A stretch of 64,000 nt of DNA from Gammaproteobacteria bacterium (GTDB lineage: Bacteria > Pseudomonadota > Gammaproteobacteria > Xanthomonadales > Wenzhouxiangellaceae), in the NCBI GenBank assembly GCA_021772985.1, contig JAJFKX010000025.1, positions 124,001 through 188,000 on the forward strand, read 5' to 3'. Below, piece after piece: positions 54,577 to 63,303 of the stretch; the first letter of the stretch is position 1; every line of letters begins with the position of its first letter. Under the pieces are notes generated by a model, which saw nothing but the letters and a program-made list of their open reading frames with translations, was not told the DNA's origin and did not search any database. A program made the translations under genes and the position numbers.

Positions 54577-56589
54577 CTAAGCTTTCCTCAGTAACAAATT
54601 ACCGTAGTCATCCACGCTGGCTTGCCAACTCTGAGCTATCCAAACCGTTGCCAGTTCATCAACGACAATTGCCGGTCCGGCTTGCTGTTTGCTGCCTACC
54701 GGTATTTGCTTGCGCTCAAGCACAGGCACAGGCGTGTCTAATCCGGATACCCACTGCTGCTGCTTGACCCTGGACGTTCCTGGCTGGATATTTGGTAAAT
54801 TGTGTAAACTCGGTGCGCTACTGGCGGTAATCCGTACATTCACCAACTCCACTGAGCGCTCCAACCGATGGCCATTTTGTTGTGCGTGAAGTTGTTCAAA
54901 TTGTTCATACGCCAGTTTTATCGGATTATCTGAGGAGGCTTCCCAAGCAACAGTAATACTGTGACTTTGACCATGGTAACGGCAATCCAGTTGTCGGCGA
55001 ATATTGATTTTCAGCGGATCAACACCTTCTTCGGTCAATTGCATACAAGCAATTTCGGTCAATTGCTCAAGCGCGCTGTTAATATCAAGCACATCAGCCT
55101 GATGCAATAACTGCAACTGGCTTTTGCTCAGCTCTCTACCTGGAGCAGCCAACAACATGCCTAACGCAGATAAAACCCCACTGTGCACAGGTACCAGTGC
55201 ACGTGTCATACCTAAGTTGTCAGCCAAGGCACAGACATGCAGCCCTCCAGCGCCGCCGAAACTGATCAAAGTCAATTCGGCTGGATCGTGTCCGCGCTCA
55301 GCGGACATCACCCGTAAAGCTCTGGCCATATGCTCATTAGCAATATCCAGAACTCCCCGAGCTGCCTGTTCTACGGTTATACCTAATGTGTCAGCTATTT
55401 TGCCAAATGCTTTTTGGGCGGCCGCTTTATCCAATTGCATATTGCCTGCCAACCTGGCGAAATCAGGAATGTGTCCAAGCACCGTATGAGCATCAGTGAC
55501 CGTCGGTTGAAGACCACCTTGGGCATAACATGCAGGACCTGGATCAGCACCGGCAGACTGTGGGCCAACTTGCAAACCGCCGGCTGTGTCCAGCCAGGCA
55601 ATTGAGCCGCCACCTGCCCCAATGGTATGCATATCCACCATTGGCACTGCCACAGGCCAGCGGCCAATACGACCCTGACTGGTCAATATCGGTCGCTTTT
55701 CCACCAGGGCTACATCCGTCGAAGTTCCACCCATATCAAAACTCAACAGCCGCTGTTCACCTATTAACCGGCCCACCCCGGCAACCGCTGCCAAACCACC
55801 GGCCGGGCCTGACAGCAGCAGACGTACAGCCTGTTGACCGGCCTGATTGGCCGCAATGGTATGTCCTGAGCTCTGCATAACAGCGATTCGAGCTTGTGGA
55901 AGTTGCTGCTGCAGATTTGCCAGATAACTTTGCAGCATGCCGCCAACCCGGGCATTTAACCAGGTGGTAATACCCCGTTCATATTCACCAATGGCCGGTA
56001 ATATATCAGCTGAGCAGCTAACGAATAGCTGGTCGGATAATGCCTCAGCCAATTGTTGCTCCTGGCTGGAATCCAGCCAGGAAAACAGTAAACAGATAGC
56101 TACCGCTTCGGGTTGTGATTGTTTGATCTGCTCAACCAATTTATTGATTTTCTGCTGATCAAGTTCTACCAGTTCTGTCCCGTCAGCAGCCAGCCTTACA
56201 GGAACCTCAAAACACAAATCCTGCGGTACCGGCGGCATTACCGGTTTTGGGCTTAAGTTGTAAATTTCCGGGCGGTTTTGACGTCCCAGAGTCAACAAAT
56301 CAGCAAACCCTTGATTGGTTACAAAGGCTACTTTAGCGCCACGGCCCTCCAGTACTGCATTGGTGCCAACAGTTGTTCCATGCACTAATCGACACTCTTC
56401 CCGACTTAATCCTAATTGTTGCAGACCCGAAATAATTGCCTGACCAGGGTCATCAGGCGTTGATAAAACTTTCAACGTTTTCAGCTGACCAGCTGAATTA
56501 ACATAGACAAAATCAGTGAACGTGCCACCGGTATCAACACCTATCAAAGGCTGTTTGTGAATCGTTGTTTGGTTGGCCATACTTGACAT
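54577..56589 (-). CDS. Hydantoinase/oxoprolinase family protein, HyuA-like
   Basis: 670 residues from the ATG at 56589; 56580 is equally possible. Marks: IGVDTGGTFTDFVYV, HGTTVGTNAVLEGRGAKVAFVTNQGF, LLSGPAGGLAAVAG, SFDMGGTSTDVALVE, AGGGSIAWLDTAGGL and DPGPACYAQGG. HyuA subunits act in ATP-dependent opening of hydantoins, oxoproline or related rings, and acetone carboxylase subunits are relatives. The HyuB partner, usually adjacent, is not in the window. Divergent from mutM. Confidence 0.92.
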   Translation of the reverse strand: MSSMANQTTIHKQPLIGVDTGGTFTDFVYVNSAGQLKTLKVLSTPDDPGQAIISGLQQLGLSREECRLVHGTTVGTNAVLEGRGAKVAFVTNQGFADLLTLGRQNRPEIYNLSPKPVMPPVPQDLCFEVPVRLAADGTELVELDQQKINKLVEQIKQSQPEAVAICLLFSWLDSSQEQQLAEALSDQLFVSCSADILPAIGEYERGITTWLNARVGGMLQSYLANLQQQLPQARIAVMQSSGHTIAANQAGQQAVRLLLSGPAGGLAAVAGVGRLIGEQRLLSFDMGGTSTDVALVEKRPILTSQGRIGRWPVAVPMVDMHTIGAGGGSIAWLDTAGGLQVGPQSAGADPGPACYAQGGLQPTVTDAHTVLGHIPDFARLAGNMQLDKAAAQKAFGKIADTLGITVEQAARGVLDIANEHMARALRVMSAERGHDPAELTLISFGGAGGLHVCALADNLGMTRALVPVHSGVLSALGMLLAAPGRELSKSQLQLLHQADVLDINSALEQLTEIACMQLTEEGVDPLKINIRRQLDCRYHGQSHSITVAWEASSDNPIKLAYEQFEQLHAQQNGHRLERSVELVNVRITASSAPSLHNLPNIQPGTSRVKQQQWVSGLDTPVPVLERKQIPVGSKQQAGPAIVVDELATVWIAQSWQASVDDYGNLLLRKA

Positions 56590-56660
56590 GCGCGCTAGTC
56601 TACCAGTGATCACATTGCTAAGGGCTTTGCTATGCGTGGTTTGTCATTCACAATAGCTGT

Positions 56661-57479
56661 ATGCCTGAGTTACCTGAAGTTGAAACTACCCGCCGCGGTT
56701 TGTGGCCATACCTGGAAAATCAGGTGTTACAGCAAGTCATCACCCGTAGAAAAAACCTCCGCTGGCCCATACCAGCTACCATTACCAGGCTGCGCGACCA
56801 ACCGGTAATTGATTTTCAACGCCGGGCCAAATACTTACTTTTGCAACTTCCGAATGGTTACATTATTACCCACCTGGGCATGTCTGGTTCGATGCGTGTG
56901 GAATTATCAACTGATAGTCCACCACGCAAACATGATCATGTTGACTGGCTGCTGAATTCAAACCGGTTGATTCGCTTTCATGATCCACGTAGGTTTGGCT
57001 TTATGCTGTGGCAACCGGGTGACAATCCGGAATGCCACAAGCTATTGGCCAAACTCGGCCCGGAGCCTCTCGGTGAACAGTTCTCGGGCGACTGGTTATG
57101 GCACCAAGCCCAGAGACGCAGCGTTGCGGTCAAATCGTTTTTGATGAACAATCAAGTGGTCGTCGGGGTTGGTAATATTTATGCTTCAGAGGCATTGTTT
57201 ATGGCAGGTATTCATCCCTTGCGTGCTGCCGGTCGAGTCAGTCTGCAACGCTATCGGCTACTTGCAGAAGCGGTGATAAAAGTATTACAACGCTCCATCA
57301 AACAAGGTGGAACCACCCTCAGAGATTTTGTCGGCGGGCAGGGAGAACCCGGTTATTTCAAGCAACAACTGAATGTTTATGGCCGGGATGGCCTGAGCTG
57401 TAAACATTGCGATAATATTATTACCAGCAAAATCATCGGCCAGCGAAACAGCTATTATTGCCCGAAATGTCAAAGATAA
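56661..57479 (+). CDS. mutM: Formamidopyrimidine-DNA glycosylase MutM (Fpg)
   Basis: 272 residues. The N-terminal catalytic Pro in MPELPEVETTRRGL, the conserved Lys in FQRRAKYLLL, the HLGMSGSMRV strand, the NIYASEALF helix-two-turn-helix region and the C-terminal zinc finger CKHCDNIITSK...YYCPKC are all present. It removes oxidised purines such as 8-oxoguanine. Complements MutY encoded at 3989. Confidence 0.98.
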   Translation: MPELPEVETTRRGLWPYLENQVLQQVITRRKNLRWPIPATITRLRDQPVIDFQRRAKYLLLQLPNGYIITHLGMSGSMRVELSTDSPPRKHDHVDWLLNSNRLIRFHDPRRFGFMLWQPGDNPECHKLLAKLGPEPLGEQFSGDWLWHQAQRRSVAVKSFLMNNQVVVGVGNIYASEALFMAGIHPLRAAGRVSLQRYRLLAEAVIKVLQRSIKQGGTTLRDFVGGQGEPGYFKQQLNVYGRDGLSCKHCDNIITSKIIGQRNSYYCPKCQR

Positions 57480-57492
57480 GCGGAATAAATCG

Positions 57493-57954
57493 ATGGATTT
57501 GAGCCTCTCACAAGCATTGCAGTCTCCAGCTCACTGGACGATGGTGGGCTTAACTTTAATCACAGTTTCTGTTGCTGTGGTTATCCATTTCAGCTGTCTG
57601 AATTGGTTAAATCAACGATTACCAAGGCTACCCATTGTTCCACGCCGACGGGTATTATTTATTATTGTTATTGCTTTATTGGCTCATGTCATCGAAGTCT
57701 GGATATTTGGCCTCGCCTACTGGCTGGCCACTCATTACCCAGAGCTGGGGACATTAGCCAGCCCGGAAAATACTTCTCTGTTGCAATGCGTATATTTTGC
57801 GGCCAGTACTTTTTCCACGCTGGGGTACGGCGATATTGTCCCTCTGGGTCCGATCCGTCTGTTGGCTGGCCTGGAAGCATTGACCGGCTTTGTGCTGATT
57901 ACCTGGACAGCATCATTTGCGTACCTGGAAATGCAGCGGGACTGGTCCAGTTAG
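57493..57954 (+). CDS. Small potassium-channel-like protein
   Basis: 153 residues with three membrane segments (about 17-36, 53-79, 119-143) and a pore loop before the last. The selectivity filter STLGYGDIVP (Thr109-Asp114) is a near-canonical K+ filter. No cytosolic RCK or cyclic-nucleotide domain is attached. It begins 13 bases after mutM and is probably co-transcribed. Likely an inner-membrane K+ channel. Confidence 0.9.
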   Translation: MDLSLSQALQSPAHWTMVGLTLITVSVAVVIHFSCLNWLNQRLPRLPIVPRRRVLFIIVIALLAHVIEVWIFGLAYWLATHYPELGTLASPENTSLLQCVYFAASTFSTLGYGDIVPLGPIRLLAGLEALTGFVLITWTASFAYLEMQRDWSS

Positions 57955-57972
57955 ATAGCCAGTGTCTCTGAT

Positions 57973-60900
57973 TTACTCTTGAGACAACTCGATATAGGTT
58001 TTGCCGTGCTGCGCTGCCAGAGTATTCAGTTCAGCTATTTTTGGTCCGGTCAATTGTACCAATACAGTCTGCTGTGCGGCCAACGCACTATTCAGCTCGG
58101 CTGCTATCTCGCGCATACCCTGGGTCGGCGGACCACTGTGATTAAAACCTGTGTAATACAGCCAGCCATATCGCGATAACAGCTTGGCACCGCCATCACG
58201 GCCCGCCAGGATGTCATAGTCAACTTGTGCATTCGGGCTATACAATGCCTGTTCAATCTCGCCAGCCTGAGCCAGTATTTCTTTGCCCAGAGCAACCAAC
58301 CCATCTTCCTCAGCAGTCTCCGGGAGGCGTGTATGATGCGCTTTGATTTGGGTTTTAATAGAACGTAACTGGGCTGCATATTCAGCAATCATTGTAATTT
58401 TATCGCGCACCTCAAGCTGAAAATCGACCTGTGCCTGCAAGGCTGCAGTATCGGCCTGTTTGCGTGGATCAGGCAGAATGGACACTGGCTGCTGATAAGC
58501 CTGACCGGCAATGTTCAGCCGTAATAGATACTGCCCAGGCGCTGCTACAGGGCCGGTTCGAATATCGCCAACATCAGTGCGCGCACCAGCAATCCACCGA
58601 GCACCACGATGGCGTAAGTCCCAGTTGATACGGTTTAAACCGGCGGCAGTTTTTAATTCGGCTTTATTTTTAGCACCCGGCCTCCAGTCAGGATGTTCAG
58701 GCTCTGTGTATAGCGGTTGTAACTCACTGCTCATGGTGCGAATGATCTCACCTTGTGCGTTTAACACATCCAATGTGATTTCGGAGTCAACCGCTTCAGC
58801 GAGATAGTAAGTGATGCTGAACCCTTCCGGCGGGTTGGCCGCAGCACCATCAGAGTATTCATTCGGGGCTCTGGTATATGTCCAACGTATCGCAGCCGAT
58901 GGCGGAAACAAATGTGCAGTTTGTGCTTTGATATCCTTGGTGACTTGGCGCACCGGCGTGAGATCATCAAGAATCCAGGCTGAACGGCCAATCGTGCCGA
59001 CCACCAGATCATCATCAGCCACTGCCAGATCGGCAATTGCTACCGTTGGCATATTTAACTGTAAGGACTCCCAACTGGCACCGGCATCCCGTGATGCCAT
59101 TACTCCTCGCTCGGTTCCCAGATATAACATGCCCGATTGCTGTGGGTCCTCACGGATGACATGCAGATAAACTTCGTCATCCAGGTCGCTTGTCAAACTT
59201 TGCCAATGACGACCGTAATCGGTCGTTTTCCATAAGTAGGGGGTTTCATCATCCAAACGATGGGCATCTGCTGTCAGATAAGCTGTACCCGCATCGAACC
59301 GCGATGCTTCAATATTATTCACAGTGCTCCAATCCGGCATCCCTGCAGGTGTGACATCGGCCCAGGTTTTGCCGTCGTCACGTGAAATGTGTACCAGGCC
59401 ATCATCACTGCCTGCCCATATAACCCCTGCTTCCAGCGGTGATTCCGCTAGCGCGAAAATGGTGCTGTAAAACTCTACTCCGGTATTATCACCGGTAATC
59501 GGCCCACCAGACCAAGCCTGTTTACTGGCATCATTTCGGGTAAGGTCCGGGCTGATAATTTCCCAATTTTGCCCACCGTTGCGAGTTCGTTGCAGAGTTT
59601 GGCTGGCATGATAGATCACCTTGGAATCATGCGGCGAGATCATAATTGGAGCAGTCCATTGAAAGCGATGCCGAAGATCAACTGCACCATGACCAGAGCC
59701 GTTATCCGGGTAAATTCCGACATGCGGTGATTCACCGGTACGCTCGTCATAACGTGAAAAATATCCTAAATATTCACCTGCATAGACGATGTTGTGATCA
59801 TTTGGATCAGCTACTACAAAACCGGCTTCCCCGCCTCCTACTGGATGCCAGTCCCAAAACAAAATGCCACCGGCATGCAGGCTGTTACTCGGGCCAGCCA
59901 TGGTACCCCAGTCCTGAATACTGCCTAATACCCGGTACGGTTTGCGGGTATCAGTAGAAATCCGGTAAAACTGTGCGGTTGGCAATGGTGGCCGTATCCA
60001 ACTATCCCCGCCATCCAGCGACAACGATACTCCTGCATCACTGCCGACCAGCATCCGTTTCGGATTTTCAGGATCAATCCAAATATCATGATAATCCCAT
60101 CCACCTCCTTTGGCAGAGCGGATATCTTCACCACCATCGATGGTCTTCAACATACCAACCTGTGGAAACCACACGGTATCCGCATCGGTTGGATCAATGG
60201 TCAATGTCGAGTAGTACCAGGCGCGCTGTGTCAGGCCTGGTGAGCCACTGACATGCTTCCAGCTGACTCCACCGTCATCGGAACGATACAAACCACCTTG
60301 GTCTGCTTCGATCAACGCGTAAACCCGGTCCGGGCTGGTCGGTGCCACCCGCACACCAACTCTTCCCCAAATACCCTCCGGCAGGCCGTTTTTATCCAGC
60401 TTTTCCCAGCTATCTCCCCCGTCTCTGGAAATATACAAGCCACTGCCGGGACCACCGCTTTGCATATTCCAGGGTGAGCGTCGGGTTTGCCACATGCCAG
60501 CAAATATAATGCTTGGGTTTGCAGGATTGAAAGCTACATCTGAAGCACCGGTATCCTCATCCACAAATAACACCTGCTCCCAGTTTTCACCCCCATTGGT
60601 AGTCCGATAGATGCCACGTTCGGCACCTGCTCCAAATGGGCTTCCCAGTACTGCTGCAAAAACGATTTGCTCATTAACAGGGTGAATTGCCATGCTGCCG
60701 ATCTGGCCTTCGGCTTCCCAAACATGGGACCAGTTGTTACCACCATCGGTAGATTTGTAAATGCCGTTGCCTTCACCTACATTGCCACGAATATTGGCTT
60801 CCCCTGAACCGACATAAACCACATTGGCATTGGAGTTGGCTACCGCCACCGAGCCAGTTGAGGAAATTGACTGCTCATCAAATACCGCCGACCATTGCAA

Positions 60901-61128
60901 CCCGCCATTTTCCGACTTCCAGACTCCGCCTGAAGCAGTTGCTGCGTAATATGTTAAAGGATCACCTGCGATACCGGTCACCCGGGCCACCCGGCCACTT
61001 GCTGCCGGGCCAATCAGTCGGTATTCAAGACCATTTTCTGTTTGTTCTTGCTCATCCTGAGCTGACAGGCTGCCGTGTAGCAACAACACAATCATTAATA
61101 GCAATTTGCGCAATAACAATGTGGTCAT
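57973..61128 (-). CDS. Large secreted Asp-box (sortilin/VPS10-like) propeller protein
   Basis: 1051 residues with a signal peptide (LLLRKLLLMIVLLLHGSLSA). Roughly the first 680 residues hold about ten Asp-box motifs, for example KSTDGGNNWS, RTTNGGENWE, ISRDGGDSWEK, LSLDGGDSWI and ISRDDGKTWAD, forming one or two propellers. The C-terminal 350 residues carry a beta-sandwich (FSITYYLAEAVDSEITLDVLN, AGLNRINWDLRHRGARW) and a helical end. Proteins with this layout are common in Bacteroidetes and gammaproteobacteria, labelled glycosyl hydrolase or sortilin-like; activity is unproven. Convergent with the channel gene. Confidence 0.85.
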   Translation of the reverse strand: MTTLLLRKLLLMIVLLLHGSLSAQDEQEQTENGLEYRLIGPAASGRVARVTGIAGDPLTYYAATASGGVWKSENGGLQWSAVFDEQSISSTGSVAVANSNANVVYVGSGEANIRGNVGEGNGIYKSTDGGNNWSHVWEAEGQIGSMAIHPVNEQIVFAAVLGSPFGAGAERGIYRTTNGGENWEQVLFVDEDTGASDVAFNPANPSIIFAGMWQTRRSPWNMQSGGPGSGLYISRDGGDSWEKLDKNGLPEGIWGRVGVRVAPTSPDRVYALIEADQGGLYRSDDGGVSWKHVSGSPGLTQRAWYYSTLTIDPTDADTVWFPQVGMLKTIDGGEDIRSAKGGGWDYHDIWIDPENPKRMLVGSDAGVSLSLDGGDSWIRPPLPTAQFYRISTDTRKPYRVLGSIQDWGTMAGPSNSLHAGGILFWDWHPVGGGEAGFVVADPNDHNIVYAGEYLGYFSRYDERTGESPHVGIYPDNGSGHGAVDLRHRFQWTAPIMISPHDSKVIYHASQTLQRTRNGGQNWEIISPDLTRNDASKQAWSGGPITGDNTGVEFYSTIFALAESPLEAGVIWAGSDDGLVHISRDDGKTWADVTPAGMPDWSTVNNIEASRFDAGTAYLTADAHRLDDETPYLWKTTDYGRHWQSLTSDLDDEVYLHVIREDPQQSGMLYLGTERGVMASRDAGASWESLQLNMPTVAIADLAVADDDLVVGTIGRSAWILDDLTPVRQVTKDIKAQTAHLFPPSAAIRWTYTRAPNEYSDGAAANPPEGFSITYYLAEAVDSEITLDVLNAQGEIIRTMSSELQPLYTEPEHPDWRPGAKNKAELKTAAGLNRINWDLRHRGARWIAGARTDVGDIRTGPVAAPGQYLLRLNIAGQAYQQPVSILPDPRKQADTAALQAQVDFQLEVRDKITMIAEYAAQLRSIKTQIKAHHTRLPETAEEDGLVALGKEILAQAGEIEQALYSPNAQVDYDILAGRDGGAKLLSRYGWLYYTGFNHSGPPTQGMREIAAELNSALAAQQTVLVQLTGPKIAELNTLAAQHGKTYIELSQE

Positions 61129-61239
61129 CGTGGTTATCCTTCAGGCTGGTTATATTTGGCTCGATTATTGCATAAATTCAAAAAGCTGAACGCAGGGTTG
61201 ATTACACACTAAATCCGATATTATTAGATTGATAGAATT

Positions 61240-62205
61240 CTAGTCACCAAGTAAGGTCATTAGTACCTGCGGATTGTATAGTGAGTGATTAGCCTGTTCG
61301 GCTAACAATACTTTCAATTCCGATGCACTTTGTGAACTGGCAAATTGCTGCTTACTTTTGCCGGTACTCTGTGCAATTGAGCGGCTAAGCACAACCAACC
61401 GGCTGCGAATATCCGCATGATCATCAGCTATATAGCGAGCATACAAGCGTGCCAAAGAAGCGCGTGCGCTACGAACATAGAACTTTGCAACGGGGCCATC
61501 ATCGTTAGCAAATGCCTGTTCACTGAAGATAATGGCGTCTATGGCATCATCCCAGTCGTCCTGCCAGCTTATGGATCGATTTTCGGTAGCTGAGCAGGCC
61601 GTCATATCTATGGCTTTCAGATACGTGGTCAATGCAACCATAACTGGCTCAGGTGGTATTGCGCCACTGAATTCTTCTTCAATCTGACCATGTACAAAGG
61701 CTGTCAGCGCTGCTATATCGTGACGATCTACCTGATCCTGGCCATCTGGTAAAGCCAGGTCAGGAATGGCCACCGGGTTGAAGGTGTCGTCAGCCCGCAA
61801 CTTGCCGAAAACACCTGACGTTACATCTGCCGTGCCCGCAGCACCGGATACTCCTGCAAATAAAAAATCCGGATTACCGCGGCCATTGCGGTGACAACTG
61901 GAACAGCTCATCTGCGCCTTGGCAGCTTGCCCACCCAGCAGTGCAGAACTGCCAAACACTAACTCTCCTGCTCTGATCTGTGTGGCATGAACAGTATCTC
62001 GAGCAGGCAATAAACAACTGACCGGTTCTCTGGTCAGTGCTGTTATCCGATCAGTTGTTGCTGCAAGCCAGCTCAGTTCCGGCAGGTCCAAAGGAACGGC
62101 AATTTTGATATTTTCTCTGTTGCTCTCACTGAGTTCCGCTGATCTGCTGGCGCCGGTTAAGACCAGCACCAGCAGGCTGATTATGACTCCGCAGCGGCGA
62201 TCCAT
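61240..62205 (-). CDS. Secreted monoheme cytochrome c-like protein (peroxidase-related)
   Basis: 321 residues with a signal peptide (VIISLLVLVLTGASRSA). One heme motif CSSCH (Cys101, Cys104, His105) is followed by RNGRGNPDFLFAGVSG and FNPVAIPDL, which recall the N-terminal domain of di-heme cytochrome c peroxidase/MauG proteins. A second CxxCH is not present. The C-terminal 120 residues are helical and unassigned. It overlaps the TPR gene upstream by 25 bases, implying translational coupling. Confidence 0.8.
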   Translation of the reverse strand: MDRRCGVIISLLVLVLTGASRSAELSESNRENIKIAVPLDLPELSWLAATTDRITALTREPVSCLLPARDTVHATQIRAGELVFGSSALLGGQAAKAQMSCSSCHRNGRGNPDFLFAGVSGAAGTADVTSGVFGKLRADDTFNPVAIPDLALPDGQDQVDRHDIAALTAFVHGQIEEEFSGAIPPEPVMVALTTYLKAIDMTACSATENRSISWQDDWDDAIDAIIFSEQAFANDDGPVAKFYVRSARASLARLYARYIADDHADIRSRLVVLSRSIAQSTGKSKQQFASSQSASELKVLLAEQANHSLYNPQVLMTLLGD

Positions 62206-63101
62206 TGACTCAGCTCGTCAATTTGCGCACACCCGAAATTGCACAATTTTTCCAATTTGGCCAGCTGTATCCTGGCTGCTGGAAAATCACCCTGTTCAAC
62301 ATAATATTCACCAAGGTATTCATTGGCATTGAGATGATCTGGTGCCAGTTCAAGCGCCGCCCGATAGAAGTCAACGGCCCTTGTGGAATTGCCAGCCATG
62401 CGATAAGCAAAGCCCAGATAGGTCAATACATCAGGGTGCGGTCCATAAACCATATGTGCGTCTTGCAATTGAGCAATTGCCTCCTGATAACGCCCAAGAT
62501 TGATCAACCTGACTGCATCTAAGTATGCGAATTCCCCCGTTGCCTTTGAAAAATCAACATTCCCCGGTAACAGACCAACGTTGCTGTCTCCCTGATTTGC
62601 CATGATGGTTGTAAGCTTATCGAATGCCTGTTGTAATTTCTCAGGGCAACTATCAGCACAAGCAATCACCATCTTCTGTAATTCTTCTAATTCCTCAGCA
62701 GCATTTTCCGGCTTGTCTCGCTGGATATAAACCATGCCCAATTGAGCCCGGGCATCGTACAGTTCTTCATCATAACGGATCGCTTTTTTTAGTGAGTTAC
62801 CGGCACTTTTCCATTTCTCAAGACCGATTTGTGAAAGACCCAGCACATAATGCGAGTTAGCATCCTTGCGAGCAACAGCCGTGACTCTTTTCATGCTGCG
62901 TTCTGCAGCTTTAAAGTCTCCAGCAGAGTACTCATCAATGCCCTGGCGATAAATATCAGTGATATCAACACCTGGGTTATTAAAACTGGGTGCACTCGAT
63001 GCACTGCCGGTACTGCTGGCGTATGCCGGCGCCTCAAACAACAGCATGAAAAGCATAGTAAAAAATGCTGTTATAAGGCGAAAGGTATTCAGATTTGACA
63101 T
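62181..63101 (-). CDS. Periplasmic tetratricopeptide repeat protein
   Basis: 306 residues with a signal peptide (ITAFFTMLFMLLFEAPAYA). TPR units: DEYSAGDFKAAERSMKRV, SHYVLGLSQIGLEKWKSAG, LYDARAQLGMVYIQRDKPENAA, then LINLGRYQEAIAQLQDA, VLTYLGFAYRMAGNSTRAVD, and LNANEYLGEYYVEQGDFPAA. Two Cys pairs (IACADSCPEK and KLCNFGCAQ) may be disulfides. It probably scaffolds the coupled cytochrome or another periplasmic partner. Confidence 0.88.
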   Translation of the reverse strand: MSNLNTFRLITAFFTMLFMLLFEAPAYASSTGSASSAPSFNNPGVDITDIYRQGIDEYSAGDFKAAERSMKRVTAVARKDANSHYVLGLSQIGLEKWKSAGNSLKKAIRYDEELYDARAQLGMVYIQRDKPENAAEELEELQKMVIACADSCPEKLQQAFDKLTTIMANQGDSNVGLLPGNVDFSKATGEFAYLDAVRLINLGRYQEAIAQLQDAHMVYGPHPDVLTYLGFAYRMAGNSTRAVDFYRAALELAPDHLNANEYLGEYYVEQGDFPAARIQLAKLEKLCNFGCAQIDELSQWIAAAES

Positions 63102-63303
63102 GTCCGTCTCCTGTTATTGCATTCGGATTTAAGCCTGGCGAATGTAATAGGATTAGTCTGACAGAAGACCAATATGTCCGGCTAATTAACGGACACCTAT
63201 TAAGCCTCCCATTACGCCTGTGCTCTATGCTACAACAAAATCACCTCAGGTAAGCCAAATGCCAGGATCTTTACCGTTTCCTGACAATATCCTTACTCTC
63301 TCA

